Positions 43,790-56,371 are shown, counted from the stretch's first letter. The stretch: DNA of 64,000 bases from Citrobacter portucalensis (GCF_002042885.1 NZ_MVFY01000010.1:1-64000); one strand, 5' to 3'. The notes: generated by a model from the letters alone, not told the origin. Translations and numbers: made by a program.

Positions 43790-44998
43790 TTATGCAAATT
43801 CTACTGGTGTATTAATTTTGCCTAAGGCAATGGCATCACGCGCAATCATTTTCTCTTCATTTGTGGGAATAACCGCACAAAAAACACGAGCATCTTTATT
43901 AGAGATAATTCTTTCGCCATGGGAATTTGGCAGGCTATTCATTTCGCTGTCGATATTCACCCCTAAAACGGAGAGATGTTCAATAACCAGACGACGAATT
44001 AATACCGAGTTCTCACCAATTCCGCCGGTGAAAATAATCCCATCAAGACGATGCAGCGATGCGGCATGTCCGGCGATATGGCGTGCAATACGATGCACAA
44101 ACGTTTTAATCGCCAGCTGCGCACGCTCATGTCCTTCGTGCCAGGCTTTTTCTAACGTACGTAAGTCAGAGGACAAACCGGAAATACCCAGTAAACCGGA
44201 CTCTTTATTCACTACGCGCTCAAGGTCGCTCAGCGTCTGGTTGGTTTCGCTGGCAATCCACGCCATCGCGCCGAAATCGACGTCGCCGCTGCGTGTGCCC
44301 ATCATCAGCCCTTCCAGCGGCGTCATGCCCATTGAGGTATCAACGCTCTGTCCATTACGTACCGCACAGATTGACGCGCCGTTGCCCAGGTGCGCTACAA
44401 CCAGACCGGAGTCATCACTCTGCAGTTCGAGAAGCTCATGCGCTCGCTGAGAAACATAGCGATGCGACGTGCCGTGGAAGCCATAACGACGAACGCCCAA
44501 CTCCTCATAATATTTCCACGGTAAACCGTACAGATAGGCCTCAGGGGCCATCGTCTGGTGGAAGCTGGTATCAAATACCGCGACCTGCTGCACGCCTGGG
44601 AAAAGGTGCTGAGCAGATTCAATCCCGCTCAGGTTCGCATAATTATGTAGCGGTGCTAATGGCGATACCCGGCGAATATTGTCGATAACTTCGTCAGTAA
44701 TAATTGCTGATTCGGTAAAGATATTTCCGCCGTGGGCAATGCGGTGGCCAATTAAGGCCACGCTGTCCATTAAATTACGTTTCTCCAGTTCAACGGCAAT
44801 TGCTTTTAATGCGTCTTCGTAGCTGTGGTGAGCCAGCTTAGCTGGCTCTCCTCCATTAATTGCTATGAACGCATTTTCAGAGTTAATACCGTCTGCAATT
44901 CCCGCCATTAAAACTTCACAGTTTGCTGCATCCAGCACTGAGAATTTAATGGAAGACGAACCACAGTTAATAACCAGTACTACCGGAAACTCATTCAT
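43790..44998 (-). CDS. tdcD: Propionate kinase TdcD
   Basis: 402-aa acetokinase-family enzyme (ASKHA fold) making ATP from propionyl-phosphate. Phosphate motifs: [13 protein letters not shown] at the N-terminus, [21 protein letters not shown] and FTGGIGENS. 28 nt before tdcE in the operon. Confidence 0.96.
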   Translation of the reverse strand: MNEFPVVLVINCGSSSIKFSVLDAANCEVLMAGIADGINSENAFIAINGGEPAKLAHHSYEDALKAIAVELEKRNLMDSVALIGHRIAHGGNIFTESAIITDEVIDNIRRVSPLAPLHNYANLSGIESAQHLFPGVQQVAVFDTSFHQTMAPEAYLYGLPWKYYEELGVRRYGFHGTSHRYVSQRAHELLELQSDDSGLVVAHLGNGASICAVRNGQSVDTSMGMTPLEGLMMGTRSGDVDFGAMAWIASETNQTLSDLERVVNKESGLLGISGLSSDLRTLEKAWHEGHERAQLAIKTFVHRIARHIAGHAASLHRLDGIIFTGGIGENSVLIRRLVIEHLSVLGVNIDSEMNSLPNSHGERIISNKDARVFCAVIPTNEEKMIARDAIALGKINTPVEFA

Positions 44999-45029
44999 TT
45001 CACTACTCCGCTCATCCTGAGCTTAAGGA

Positions 45030-46364
<1,335 letters not shown>

Positions 46365-46383
46365 CTATCCTCAACGAAGTATA

Positions 46384-47373
46384 TTAAGCGTCAACTAAAC
46401 CAGTAATTTGAGATACACGAGAAAGGTCGATATTACCGCCAGAAATAATGCTGACTGTTTTTCTGTTCTGGATATAGCTATCTAATTTCCCGCTTAATAA
46501 TGCTGCGCATGCCAGCGCGCCGGCACCTTCAGTCACAACTTTATTTCGCTGAATTAATGCCACCATGCTGTTGCGAATTTCATCTTCGCTGACCAGGACA
46601 ATGTCATCCACCAACTCACGAACAATTTCATACGTTAAAGTACCCGGGCGGGAAACGTCACAACCATCCGCCAGGGTGCCGGTCGTTCGGTGCGTGGTTA
46701 TTTCTCCAGCGTGGAAAGAAGCCGCCATGCCGTGAACGTTTTCAGACTGCACGCCAATAATTTTAATGGTCGGGTTAATAGACTTAATTGCCACCGCAAT
46801 ACCAGCAATCAGTCCACCACCGCCAATTGGCACAATCACGTTATCGACATCGTACAAGTCTTCCAGAATTTCCAGACCAATAGTGCCCTGACCAGCAATA
46901 ACTTTCGGGTCATCATAGGGTGGAATAAAGATGCGGCCTTCAGTTTCCACAATCTCGCTAACCTTAGCGATGGTGTCGTTGAAGTTGTCGCCGTGCAGTA
47001 CAACTTCTGCGGAATAATCGCAGGTTGCCGCTACTTTAGACTTCGGTGCGCCTTTCGGCATCACCACTTTGCCGTCGATTCCGAGCATAGCGCAGGAGAG
47101 AGAAACACCTTGCGCATGGTTACCTGCAGAGCAAGCCACCACGCCCTTACATCTTTCAGCTTCGGTTAATGAACTGAGCTTGTTAAAAGCACCACGGATT
47201 TTAAATGAACCGGTACGCTGCATGTTTTCAAACTTGAGGAAAATTTCCCCTTTGCAACGTTCACTAAAATAGTTAGAGCGAGGCATTCCCGTTTTATAAA
47301 TTTTCCCCGCAAGTCTTTTTTTCGCTTCGAGGATATCTTCAATTGCAACTGGGAGATCGTATGTAATGTGCAT
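46384..47373 (-). CDS. tdcB: Catabolic threonine dehydratase TdcB
   Basis: 329-aa PLP enzyme converting threonine to 2-ketobutyrate and ammonia; AMP-activated in E. coli. Schiff-base Lys58 ([11 protein letters not shown]), the glycine loop [10 protein letters not shown] and the [10 protein letters not shown] motif are seen. Lacks the C-terminal ACT regulatory domain of IlvA, as expected for the catabolic form. Confidence 0.97.
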   Translation of the reverse strand: MHITYDLPVAIEDILEAKKRLAGKIYKTGMPRSNYFSERCKGEIFLKFENMQRTGSFKIRGAFNKLSSLTEAERCKGVVACSAGNHAQGVSLSCAMLGIDGKVVMPKGAPKSKVAATCDYSAEVVLHGDNFNDTIAKVSEIVETEGRIFIPPYDDPKVIAGQGTIGLEILEDLYDVDNVIVPIGGGGLIAGIAVAIKSINPTIKIIGVQSENVHGMAASFHAGEITTHRTTGTLADGCDVSRPGTLTYEIVRELVDDIVLVSEDEIRNSMVALIQRNKVVTEGAGALACAALLSGKLDSYIQNRKTVSIISGGNIDLSRVSQITGLVDA

Positions 47374-47471
47374 TAGAACCTCTTACCTGGGTATTAAAGT
47401 AAATAGATAGCCGTGACCATTGTCAGATATAGACAAATGGCGTTTATTTCGTGTTAAAACAAATTCAATCT

Positions 47472-48410
47472 TTAATCAATTTCAATTAATTGCCTTCGTC
47501 TCCGACAATTATATGATGAATATTCTTTGGCTAATTCCACCAAAATAGATGCTGCTTTTTTAATTCGATAATTTTTCGACCACACGGCGGCATAGCGCGC
47601 GACGGGTAAGGTTTCTTCTACCGGGATAGTAATAAACTGGTTTGAGCCAAACGGTGTGGTCATATCGCAGGGAATTACTGTTAAGAAATCAGCATTGAGA
47701 ACAAGATTATAAATCGTAACGACAGAGTCTGTTTTAACGATGTTTTCACTGCTGATGCCATTATTCTGTAACGTGGTAAGAAGTTCGCTGTAGTACCCCA
47801 TATTCGTTTGTGGCAACACCCACTGTTCGTTTTTCAACGCGCTCAGCGAGGTGATGCCGGTGCATGTTCGGGACTTGCTGGCAACCAGGATAAAGTCTGA
47901 CTCAAAGAGCGGCTCAACATGCAGATCGTGCAGTTTCATCTCATCACTCAGCGTACCGATGGCGAAATCCAGACGTCCGTCACGGATTGCCGGTAAGAAG
48001 GAGGAGAGCTGAGCTTCATACATAGAAACCTGCGCCTTCGGGAACACTTCTTTGAATTTTTTAATCATGCCGGACATGATGGTGAAGGCAATCAGTGAAG
48101 GAAAGCCAAACGACACATCAACGACCGCGTTGCTCGTCATGCTGTTCATCTCATCAACCATGTTTTTCATTTCACGGGTAATAGATTCAGACCATGAGAG
48201 CATCACCTGCCCTGCCTGAGTCAATGTCACACCAGTATTTTTACGTACAACTAACTCAATACCGAAATAAGCCTCTACATCATTAATGATTTTGCTGACA
48301 GCCGGTTGAGTTAAACCTAATTCTTTTGCAGCTGAGCCGATAGAACCGCTTCTAATGACTTCCTGAAAGACCACTAAGTGCTGTGTTTTAGGGAGTGTAA
48401 TAGTATTCAT
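47472..48410 (-). CDS. tdcA: LysR-family activator TdcA
   Basis: 312-aa LysR-type activator of the tdc operon and its first gene. Helix-turn-helix GSIGSAAKELGLTQPAVSKI (residues 17-36), then effector domain. A good CRP site lies 61-82 nt upstream. E. coli has a divergent tdcR activator gene in this region; I find no credible reading frame for it here. Confidence 0.96.
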   Translation of the reverse strand: MNTITLPKTQHLVVFQEVIRSGSIGSAAKELGLTQPAVSKIINDVEAYFGIELVVRKNTGVTLTQAGQVMLSWSESITREMKNMVDEMNSMTSNAVVDVSFGFPSLIAFTIMSGMIKKFKEVFPKAQVSMYEAQLSSFLPAIRDGRLDFAIGTLSDEMKLHDLHVEPLFESDFILVASKSRTCTGITSLSALKNEQWVLPQTNMGYYSELLTTLQNNGISSENIVKTDSVVTIYNLVLNADFLTVIPCDMTTPFGSNQFITIPVEETLPVARYAAVWSKNYRIKKAASILVELAKEYSSYNCRRRRQLIEID

Positions 48411-48470
48411 ATCGACCTGCGTTAATTACTTTGTTGACGGCAGGAAGTGTACCAAATTAAGCGAACAAGG

Positions 48471-48492
48471 ATATGTGCTACCCCTCACAAAT
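48471..48492 (-). promoter_or_regulatory. CRP site of the tdc operon
   Basis: On the minus strand ATTTGTGA-GGGGTA-GCACATAT: TGTGA-N6-GCACA. It is nearly identical to the known E. coli tdc CRP site in sequence and position upstream of tdcA. It fits anaerobic, cAMP-dependent expression. Confidence 0.85.
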
Positions 48493-49131
48493 CCCCTTGA
48501 CTTACATTTTGTAAGACTATCGTTAAAATTTAAATCACTTAATAATCATATAGATATGAATTATCGATCTCACTTTATCCTGACTTTAGTCAAAAAAAGA
48601 TGGGGGGATAACGATTTTTTATGGCTATAACACCCCCATTTTTTCCACTATTTTTTAAAACCATGAAAGGCTATATTTCAATCAATTACAGAACAATTAT
48701 CAGGCAAGATGGCGCTTAAATTTAATAAACAACTTATCAAATTTAATTATATTTTAATGATTATGGCGATTAAATAACGTTATGCATCACATTTTTTCGC
48801 CACATTTGTTTGTAAAGAAACATTGCATTTATTAAAATTCAATCTAAAAAATACAAACAATTATCATATGCAACATTATATTAACACTGATTTTGTGCGA
48901 TTTATTAGCAAGTAATTTTGTGATGGCGATCGATTGCGTTCGATTATTCTCGAGAAAAACGTATCTCACAGCGTTTTGTGTTGGCCGTCACAAAATTAGA
49001 AATATCCACCGACAAATTCCCCTCAGATAAAAGAAATTCGGTACCTAAATAATAGGGATATAAAAATTAGATAAGAAGGAAATAAGCGCCTGCATCCTCG
49101 AAAACCAATCTCAATGCTCGCTGTAAAACTT
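48493..49131. other. Gene-free AT-rich stretch upstream of tdcA
   Basis: About 640 bp of very AT-rich DNA. The longest plus-strand frame noticed is 32 codons (48621-48719) without a good ribosome site. An inverted repeat, AATTTTGTGATGGC (48914-48927) / GCCGTCACAAAATT (48984-48997), 13 of 14 pairing, is the only clear structure. K-12 has tdcR, yhaB and yhaC here; I see none of them. Confidence 0.55.
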
Positions 49132-49222
49132 CTGCCGGATGGCGGTGTAAACACCTTATCCGGCCTACAAAACCACTCTCTCCCCCAGTAGGCCTGATAA
49201 GCGCAGCGCCATCAGGCATGGC
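49132..49222. repeat. BIME (two REP units)
   Basis: TGCCGGATGGCGGTG...TATCCGGCCTAC and TAGGCCTGATAAGCGCAGC...CATCAGGCATGG. Confidence 0.85.
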
Positions 49223-49235
49223 AACCTGCCCAGAA

Positions 49236-49261
49236 AGCAAAAACCCCGCCGAAGCGAGGCC
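49236..49261 (-). terminator. Second (distal) rnpB terminator
   Basis: On the minus strand CCTCGC-TTCG-GCGGGG followed by TTTTTGC. It is the repeat copy of the main terminator with one G-T wobble, so it acts as a back-up stop. Confidence 0.7.
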
Positions 49262-49343
49262 TTATAAAGAGTGAAGCTGACCGATAAGCCGCGTTCTTTT
49301 GAGCATAGCGTCGTGGACAGTCATTCATCTGGCTTACCCAGAA

Positions 49344-49370
49344 AGCAAAAACCCCGCCGAAGCGGGGTTT
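49344..49370 (-). terminator. rnpB terminator
   Basis: On the minus strand AAACCCCGC-TTCG-GCGGGGTTT followed by TTGC; stable UUCG tetraloop. It begins 8 nt past the mature RNA end. Confidence 0.9.
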
Positions 49371-49377
49371 TATTAAA

Positions 49378-49754
<377 letters not shown>

Positions 49755-49761
49755 GGCGCGC

Positions 49762-49790
49762 AGTATAGAGGGTTTGCGGGGCAATGTCAC
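49762..49790 (-). promoter_or_regulatory. rnpB promoter
   Basis: On the minus strand: -35 GTGACA (49785-49790), 17-nt spacer, -10 TATACT (49762-49767), then a GC-rich discriminator (GCGCGCC) before the RNA start at 49754. The -35 overlaps the end of garK. GC discriminators are typical of growth-rate-controlled RNA genes. Confidence 0.85.
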
Positions 49791-50932
49791 CCCGCACTGC
49801 GCATTCCTATCGCTAACGTGGCAGCGATGTTTCTTGAGGCGCGATAAATATTATCAAATGCCCCACGGAAGGCCTCTTCCAGCGTGCTGATGCTGGTCAA
49901 TACGCTAAATACCGCATCGATACCATATTGATGCACTACCTCCACATCGCGCGTCAGGCTGCCGCCAATACCAATAACCGGCTTGTGGTACTTCTTCGCG
50001 ACATTCGCCACGCCTACCGGCACTTTGCCGTGAATGCTCTGGCTGTCGATCCGCCCTTCGCCGGTCACCACCAGCGTACAGTCGTGAATATGCTCTTCCA
50101 GATTGAGCGCCTGGGTCACAATCTCGATACCGCTGCGCAGCTCGGCGCCTAAAAAAGCCATTAATGCCGCGCCCATTCCGCCTGCTGCACCGGAGCCTGG
50201 CACATCTTTCACATCGACCCGCAGCGATTTTTTAATGATGTCGGCATAATGAGACAGATTACGGTCCAGTTCGAGAATGCGTTCTTCCGTCGCCCCTTTC
50301 TGCGGGCCAAAAATGCGCGAAGCGCCAGAATCGCCGATGAGTGGATTAGTCACATCACAGGCCACGCGAATGGAACAGGTTTTTAAGCGCGGATCCAGAC
50401 CCGAGATATCGATGGAGTTCAGACTCATCAGGCTTCCACCACCATAGCCAATTTCTGTCCCGTTGGCGTCGCAAAGTTTTGCCCCCAGCGCCTGCACCAT
50501 ACCCGCGCCACCGTCGTTGGTGGCACTGCCGCCGATGCCAATAATGATGCTCTGCGCACCGCTATCCAGCGCCTGCAAAATCAGCTCTCCGGTACCTCGT
50601 GACGTAGTGACTAAAGGGTTGCGCTTTTCAGGAGGCACCAACGCCAGACCGCTGGCTGCCGCCATTTCGATAAACGCAGTTTTACCATCTCCAGACATGC
50701 CCCAGCAGGCATTCACTTTTTCGCCCAGCGGCCCCGTTACTTGCGCTGAATGTTCACTCCCTTGCGTCGCGGCAATCATGGCTTCAACCGTTCCTTCGCC
50801 GCCATCGGCAACCGGAACAGAAACATATTGCGCATCGGGGAAAATTTCCCGAAATCCTTTTTCTATTGCCTGAGCTACCTCGGTGGCAGAAAGGCTTTCT
50901 TTATAAGAGTCTGGGGCAATTACGATTTTCAT
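49787..50932 (-). CDS. garK: Glycerate 2-kinase GarK
   Basis: 381-aa glycerate kinase (type 1) producing 2-phosphoglycerate at the end of galactarate/glucarate breakdown. Signature regions: MKIVIAPDSYKESLSATE, GIGGSATNDGGAGM and TGEGRIDSQSIHGK. The start at 50932 matches E. coli; a longer frame to 51040 has no support. Last protein gene of garPLRK; its 3' end contains the rnpB -35 box. Confidence 0.96.
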   Translation of the reverse strand: MKIVIAPDSYKESLSATEVAQAIEKGFREIFPDAQYVSVPVADGGEGTVEAMIAATQGSEHSAQVTGPLGEKVNACWGMSGDGKTAFIEMAAASGLALVPPEKRNPLVTTSRGTGELILQALDSGAQSIIIGIGGSATNDGGAGMVQALGAKLCDANGTEIGYGGGSLMSLNSIDISGLDPRLKTCSIRVACDVTNPLIGDSGASRIFGPQKGATEERILELDRNLSHYADIIKKSLRVDVKDVPGSGAAGGMGAALMAFLGAELRSGIEIVTQALNLEEHIHDCTLVVTGEGRIDSQSIHGKVPVGVANVAKKYHKPVIGIGGSLTRDVEVVHQYGIDAVFSVLTSISTLEEAFRGAFDNIYRASRNIAATLAIGMRSAG

Positions 50933-50997
50933 AGTTATGTAGCCTGACTGTGCCGCGCAAGGCAAGAAATACAGGGCGCACATCCGCGCCCTTCTTG

Positions 50998-51888
50998 TTA
51001 GCGAGTGACTTCCACTTTCGCCAGTTTTTCGTAGTAGCATGCGAGCGCACTGTGATCGGCAGTACCCAATCCATCTGCGCGTAGCGCCTGCATCATCTCC
51101 ATGACTGCTGCAGTCAGCGGCAACTGAGCGCCAACGCCATGAGAGGTATCCAGCGCGTTCGCCAGGTCTTTGATATGCAGGTCAATACGGAAACCTGGTT
51201 TAAAGTTGCGATCCATCACCATCGGCGCTTTTGCATCCAGCACGGTGCTGCCTGCCAGCCCGCCACGGATCGCCTGATACACCAGATCCGGATTCACACC
51301 CGCTTTGGTCGCCAGCGTCAGCGCTTCAGACATCGCGGCAATGTTCAGCGCCACAATCACCTGATTCGCCAGCTTGGTGACGTTACCCGCGCCAATTTCA
51401 CCGGTATGCACCACGGAGCCTGCCATCGCTTTCAGCAGATCGTAGTACTTGTCGAAAATCGCTTTATCGCCGCCGACCATCACCGACAACGTGCCGTCAA
51501 TCGCTTTTGGCTCGCCGCCGCTGACCGGCGCATCCAGCATATCCACGCCTTTCGCTTTCAGCGCATCGCTAATTTCACGGCTGGCTAACGGCGCGATGGA
51601 GCTCATGTCGATAAGCACTGTGCCCGGTTTCGCCCCTTCAATAATGCCGCCTTCACCCAGTGCCACTTCCTTAACATGCGGAGAGTTCGGCAGCATGGTG
51701 ATGATCACATCACACTGCTCAGCGATATCTTTCGCCGTGGCGGCAGTTTCAGCGCCTGCGGCAATTACTTCCGCAATGGATTCCGGGTTACGGTCAGCAA
51801 CCACCAGCGAGTAACCTGCCTTGAGGAGGTTTTTACTCATTGGTTTACCCATAATACCAAGGCCAATAAAACCAACTTTCATTGTCAT
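50998..51888 (-). CDS. garR: Tartronate semialdehyde reductase GarR
   Basis: 296-aa beta-hydroxyacid dehydrogenase reducing tartronate semialdehyde to D-glycerate with NADH. Rossmann motif GFIGLGIMGKPMSKNL, substrate loop LDAPVSGGE and catalytic-lysine region GAGNVTKLANQ are all intact. A start two codons later (51882) is possible; I keep 51888 because of the better-placed GAGA upstream. Confidence 0.95.
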   Translation of the reverse strand: MTMKVGFIGLGIMGKPMSKNLLKAGYSLVVADRNPESIAEVIAAGAETAATAKDIAEQCDVIITMLPNSPHVKEVALGEGGIIEGAKPGTVLIDMSSIAPLASREISDALKAKGVDMLDAPVSGGEPKAIDGTLSVMVGGDKAIFDKYYDLLKAMAGSVVHTGEIGAGNVTKLANQVIVALNIAAMSEALTLATKAGVNPDLVYQAIRGGLAGSTVLDAKAPMVMDRNFKPGFRIDLHIKDLANALDTSHGVGAQLPLTAAVMEMMQALRADGLGTADHSALACYYEKLAKVEVTR

Positions 51889-51918
51889 GTCTTTATCTCT
51901 CTCTACTGTCGATGGTGG

Positions 51919-52689
51919 TTATTTCTTAAAAGAATCAGCCAGTTTCTGCGTGGCTGAACGGAACACGCCAAGGTCGCTGCCAACAGCAACAAACGTCGCG
52001 CCCCACTCCAGATAACGACGCGCATCCGCCTCTACCGGGGCCAGAATGCCGCTTGGTTTGCCGTGTGCTTTCGCGCGGGCAAAAATGTGCTGGATAGCTT
52101 TCTGCACATCAGGATGTGACGCATTGCCGAGGTGACCTAGCGCCGCGGCCAGATCGCTTGGTCCGACGAAGACACCGTCAACGCCTTCTGTCGCCGCGAT
52201 TGCGTCAACGTTATCAACGCCCTGCTGACTTTCGATCTGCACGATGATGGTGATGTTCTTATTCGACTGCGCAAAGTAGTCCGGTACGGTGCCAAACATA
52301 TTGGCGCGATGGGATACGGACACGCCGCGAATACCTTCCGGCGGATAGCGGGTCGACGCCACAGCGTTAACCGCTTCTTCTTCCGTCTCAACGAACGGGA
52401 TCAGGAAGTTGTAAAACCCGATATCCAGCAGACGCTTGATAATTACCGGCTCGTTGGTTGGTACACGCACTACCGCCGCGCTGTCGCTGCCTTTCAGCGC
52501 CATCAATTGCGGAATAAACGTCGAGATATCATTCGGCGCATGTTCGCCATCCAGTACCAGCCAGTCAAAACCTGCCAGGCCTAAAACTTCGGTACTGATT
52601 GGGCTGGCCAATGCAGACCAGCAGCCAATCTGAATTTGTTGCGCCGCGAGGGCCGCTTTAAACTTATTCGGGAAAATCGTGTTATTCAT
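51919..52689 (-). CDS. garL: 5-keto-4-deoxy-D-glucarate aldolase GarL
   Basis: 256-aa HpcH/HpaI class-II aldolase splitting 5-dehydro-4-deoxy-glucarate to pyruvate and tartronate semialdehyde. Catalytic [11 protein letters not shown] and metal-site [14 protein letters not shown] and [11 protein letters not shown] are present. 30 nt before garR, 15 nt after garP. Confidence 0.96.
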   Translation of the reverse strand: MNNTIFPNKFKAALAAQQIQIGCWSALASPISTEVLGLAGFDWLVLDGEHAPNDISTFIPQLMALKGSDSAAVVRVPTNEPVIIKRLLDIGFYNFLIPFVETEEEAVNAVASTRYPPEGIRGVSVSHRANMFGTVPDYFAQSNKNITIIVQIESQQGVDNVDAIAATEGVDGVFVGPSDLAAALGHLGNASHPDVQKAIQHIFARAKAHGKPSGILAPVEADARRYLEWGATFVAVGSDLGVFRSATQKLADSFKK

Positions 52690-52704
52690 CGCCTATACCT
52701 TTGT

Positions 52705-54039
52705 TTATTTCTGCAATTCCATACGTTTAATGTCACCGACAATAAACAGGTAGCAAACCATTGCCATCAGCGCCGAGCACCCTACAAACATCAGCGCAGC
52801 ATTAAATGAGTGCAGCTCGCTCACCAGATACCCAATCACCAGCGGGGTGACGATGGAAGCCACGTTGCCAAATACGTTAAATACCCCACCGCACAGACCG
52901 ACAATCTCTTTCGGCGCGGTATCGGAAATCACCGGCCAACCCAGCGCGCCGAAACCTTTACCGAAGAACGCCAGCGCCATCAGCGCCACCACAAGAGCGG
53001 TATTATCGGTGTAGTTACACAGAATAATGGTCGATGCGAGCAACATGCCGAGCACTATCGGCAGCTTACGCGCCAGGGTAATGCTGAAACCACGTTTAAT
53101 CAGATAATCAGAGAACACGCCGCCGAGCACGCCACCGAAAAACCCACACAGTGCCGGAATCGAAGCCACCAGGCCCACTTTCAGAATCGACATACCTTTT
53201 TCCTGAACCAGGTAAATCGGGAACCAGGTGAGAAAAAACCAGGTAATAGTGTTGATAAAATACTGGCCAAAGAACACACCAAGCATCATACGGTTCGTGA
53301 GCAACTGCTTGATATAATGCAGTTTAGGACCACCTGACTTCACATCGCCCGGCTTTTTATGGTCCATATCCACGACCGCGCCGTTTTCAGAGATAAACTT
53401 CAACTCTTCTTGCGACATGCGCGGGTGATCGGTTGGGTTATGAATAAACTTTACCCACAGTCCGGTAAGCACAAAACCAATCACGCCCATCACGGTAAAG
53501 ACGTGCTCCCAGCCCCAGGCGAAGGTCAGCCAGCCGAGCAGCGGGGAAAACAGCGCCAGGGAGAAATACTGTGCGGAGTTAAAAATCGCGGATGCCGTGC
53601 CGCGCTCTTTCGTTGGGAACCAGGCTGCCACGATACGGGCATTAGCCGGGAAGGATGGCGCTTCCGAGAAGCCCAGCATAAAGCGCATGATGAACATTGA
53701 AATACCCGCCCAGGCCAGCGGGAACATGTCCACAAAGCCCTGCAGGAAGGTAAACAGTGACCAGAAGAACAAACTGTAGGTGTAGACTTTCTTCGAGCCG
53801 AATTTATCCAGCAGCCAGCCGCCGGGGATTTGCATCAACAGGTAAGCCCAGCCGAAGGCTGAGAAAATGTAACCCATTGAGATGGCGCTGAGATGTAACT
53901 CTTTCGCCACTTCAGTTCCGGCAATAGACAGCGTCGCACGGTCCGCATAGTTAACGGCTGTAACAATAAATATTATCAGCAATATTAAATAACGGGTGTG
54001 CGTACCTTTCTTTTTCTCGACAACTGTATCCAATATCAT
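52705..54039 (-). CDS. garP: Galactarate/glucarate/glycerate transporter GarP
   Basis: 444-aa major-facilitator importer (anion:cation symporter family, 12 segments; NYADRATLSIAGTEVAKEL in segment 1, GGWLLDKFGSKKV after segment 2). The start at 54039 (MILDTV) follows GAGG by 8 nt; a GTG six codons upstream is in frame. First gene of garPLRK, divergent from garD. Confidence 0.95.
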   Translation of the reverse strand: MILDTVVEKKKGTHTRYLILLIIFIVTAVNYADRATLSIAGTEVAKELHLSAISMGYIFSAFGWAYLLMQIPGGWLLDKFGSKKVYTYSLFFWSLFTFLQGFVDMFPLAWAGISMFIMRFMLGFSEAPSFPANARIVAAWFPTKERGTASAIFNSAQYFSLALFSPLLGWLTFAWGWEHVFTVMGVIGFVLTGLWVKFIHNPTDHPRMSQEELKFISENGAVVDMDHKKPGDVKSGGPKLHYIKQLLTNRMMLGVFFGQYFINTITWFFLTWFPIYLVQEKGMSILKVGLVASIPALCGFFGGVLGGVFSDYLIKRGFSITLARKLPIVLGMLLASTIILCNYTDNTALVVALMALAFFGKGFGALGWPVISDTAPKEIVGLCGGVFNVFGNVASIVTPLVIGYLVSELHSFNAALMFVGCSALMAMVCYLFIVGDIKRMELQK

Positions 54040-54444
54040 TCTATTTACCTCGGGCACATAAAAGGTTTTTATTATTATTTTGTGGGTGTTTCTCGTGATA
54101 AATTACCGATAATAAAAATAGATAATAATTTATCAGACGTTATGAAACCGTGATTTAGTATAATCATCAGCACAACGTTAATCATTGTGCAAGTGCTCAT
54201 TAAATACACGTTATTAAATTAATGTTTTGGGCATATGCACACAAGCATGGGCGCTAATGCACACATTTACGTATTGCTACCACTGGTGACGCGGCCTTAC
54301 TGAGTTTAAGTGATCATCGTCACATTCTTCACGTTAAACTCCTGACATTCTTATTTCACGATACCGAATCTTTATTACTTACAATTAGATTCAAAATATA
54401 AATATCCACACTATTATCACCACCTTGTTGGAGAATACTGGACA
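54040..54444. promoter_or_regulatory. garP/garD divergent control region
   Basis: 405-bp AT-rich gap. It holds a direct repeat ATGCACACA at 54235-54243 and 54257-54265, 22 bp apart (two helical turns), and a CRP-like dyad AGTGA-N6-TCACA at 54309-54324. E. coli gar genes are activated by CdaR (not in the window); the repeat is a candidate CdaR site. Confidence 0.45.
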
Positions 54445-56016
54445 ATGGCCGACATCGAAATCAGACAAGAATCGCCAACGGCGTTTTATATTAAAGTTCA
54501 CGAAACAGATAATGTGGCGATAATTGTCAATGACAATGGTCTGAAAGCCGGAACGCGTTTTCCGGACGGACTGGAACTCATTGAACATATTCCCCAGGGT
54601 CATAAAGTGGCGCTATTGGATATTCCTGTTCATGGCGAAATCGTGCGTTATGGCGAAGTGATAGGCTATGCCGTTCGCGATATCCCACGCGGCAGCTGGA
54701 TTGATGAATCAATGGTTGAGCTGCCCAAAGCCCCGCCGCTGGAGACGCTGCCGCTGGCAACTAAAGTGCCAGAGCCGCTGCCGCCTCTTGAGGGTTATAC
54801 CTTTGAAGGTTACCGCAATGCTGACGGTAGCGTTGGTACCAAAAATCTACTCGGTATCTCCACCAGCGTGCACTGCGTAGCGGGCGTGGTGGATTATGTG
54901 GTGAAAATCATTGAGCGCGATCTGCTGCCTAAATACCCGAACGTCGACGGTGTGGTGGGGCTCAATCATCTCTACGGCTGCGGCGTGGCGATCAATGCTC
55001 CAGCCGCCATCGTGCCGATTCGCACCATTCACAATATTGCGCTTAACCCAAATTTTGGCGGTGAAGTGATGGTCATCGGCCTCGGTTGCGAAAAACTGCA
55101 GCCAGAGCGGTTGCTGGAAGGCACGTACGACGTGAAAAGTATTCCGGTCGACAGCGCCAGTATCGTCAGCCTGCAGGATGAAAAGCACGTCGGCTTTCAA
55201 TCGATGGTCACCGATATTCTGCAGGTGGCCGAACGTCACCTGGCAAAACTCAATCAGCGCCAACGTGAAACCTGTCCGGCTTCAGAACTGGTGGTCGGCA
55301 TGCAGTGCGGCGGTAGCGATGCGTTCTCCGGCGTGACGGCCAACCCGGCGGTGGGTTATGCCTCCGACCTGTTAGTACGCTGCGGCGCGACCGTAATGTT
55401 CTCTGAAGTAACCGAAGTGCGCGATGCCATCCACCTTCTGACCCCACGTGCGATTAACGAAGAAGTAGGTAAACGCCTGCTCGAAGAGATGGCCTGGTAC
55501 GATAACTACCTTGATATGGGCAAAACGGATCGCAGCGCCAACCCTTCTCCGGGCAACAAGAAAGGCGGCCTGGCAAACGTGGTGGAAAAGGCGCTGGGTT
55601 CGATTGCCAAGTCTGGCAAGAGCGCGATTGTCGAAGTATTGTCGCCGGGTCAGCGTCCAACCAAACGTGGCCTGATTTACGCTGCAACCCCCGCCAGTGA
55701 TTTTGTTTGCGGTACACAGCAGGTCGCTTCCGGGATCACCGTGCAGGTGTTCACCACCGGTCGCGGTACGCCGTATGGCCTGATGGCCGTGCCGGTGATT
55801 AAAATGGCGACACGCACCGAGCTGGCCAACCGTTGGTTTGACCTGATGGACATTAACGCGGGCACCATCGCCACCGGAGAAGAAACCATTGAAGATGTGG
55901 GTCTGAAACTGTTCGAATTTATTCTCGACGTCGCCAGCGGGCGTAAGAAAACCTTCTCGGACCAGTGGGGACTGCATAACCAGCTGGCGGTGTTTAACCC
56001 GGCGCCAGTGACCTGA
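54445..56016 (+). CDS. garD: Galactarate dehydratase GarD
   Basis: 523-aa dehydratase of the UxaA/GarD family converting galactarate to 5-keto-4-deoxy-D-glucarate, the substrate of GarL. N-terminal SAF domain (about 15-95), then the catalytic domain with [30 protein letters not shown] and [18 protein letters not shown]. Length equals E. coli GarD. A strong terminator follows. Confidence 0.97.
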   Translation: MADIEIRQESPTAFYIKVHETDNVAIIVNDNGLKAGTRFPDGLELIEHIPQGHKVALLDIPVHGEIVRYGEVIGYAVRDIPRGSWIDESMVELPKAPPLETLPLATKVPEPLPPLEGYTFEGYRNADGSVGTKNLLGISTSVHCVAGVVDYVVKIIERDLLPKYPNVDGVVGLNHLYGCGVAINAPAAIVPIRTIHNIALNPNFGGEVMVIGLGCEKLQPERLLEGTYDVKSIPVDSASIVSLQDEKHVGFQSMVTDILQVAERHLAKLNQRQRETCPASELVVGMQCGGSDAFSGVTANPAVGYASDLLVRCGATVMFSEVTEVRDAIHLLTPRAINEEVGKRLLEEMAWYDNYLDMGKTDRSANPSPGNKKGGLANVVEKALGSIAKSGKSAIVEVLSPGQRPTKRGLIYAATPASDFVCGTQQVASGITVQVFTTGRGTPYGLMAVPVIKMATRTELANRWFDLMDINAGTIATGEETIEDVGLKLFEFILDVASGRKKTFSDQWGLHNQLAVFNPAPVT

Positions 56017-56037
56017 TTATCGAAACGAAAGCCAACG

Positions 56038-56066
56038 AAAAAACGGGGATTTATCCCCGTTTTTTA
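56038..56066 (+). terminator. Terminator after garD
   Basis: AAAAAACGGGGAT (56038-56050) / ATCCCCGTTTTTT (56053-56065). Strong, works in both directions; separates garD from the sugar cluster. Confidence 0.93.
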
Positions 56067-56371
56067 TGTCTATGTAACAACAAATAAAGTGATAACGTTC
56101 GCATTTTAAGAGGTTTTTTTAAACATCTGTTTTTTTCGATTCAAACCCACAAAATGAACCTAACAACATGAAATTAAACGAAATAACATCGCCATTGTTT
56201 TATGTTATATTTTCGTTTTGATAAAAGAGAAACCTACCGAAAGACGACCTTGTTTTAATGCGATAATCCCCTATTTTTTACCGCTTTGACTTTCTCCGAT
56301 GTAAAACAGATTATTCATAGGCTCCTGTAATTTACCTCATAAGCATTCTGACCTGAATAAAGAGGGAAGTT
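56067..56371 (+). promoter_or_regulatory. Promoter/operator region of the sugar ABC operon
   Basis: 305 bp, AT-rich. AAACGAAATAACAT (56176-56189) and ATGTTATATTTTCGTTT (56202-56218) form an imperfect inverted pair, and TTTTTTCGAT lies near 56131-56140. The TTTCGTTT word is also repeated near the DeoR gene (63697-63892) and resembles AgaR-type operators. No gene seen here. Confidence 0.55.

Noticed and set aside
48621-48719. 32-codon frame considered as a tdcR candidate
   Set aside because: Too short, no good ribosome site and no similarity I can recognise.
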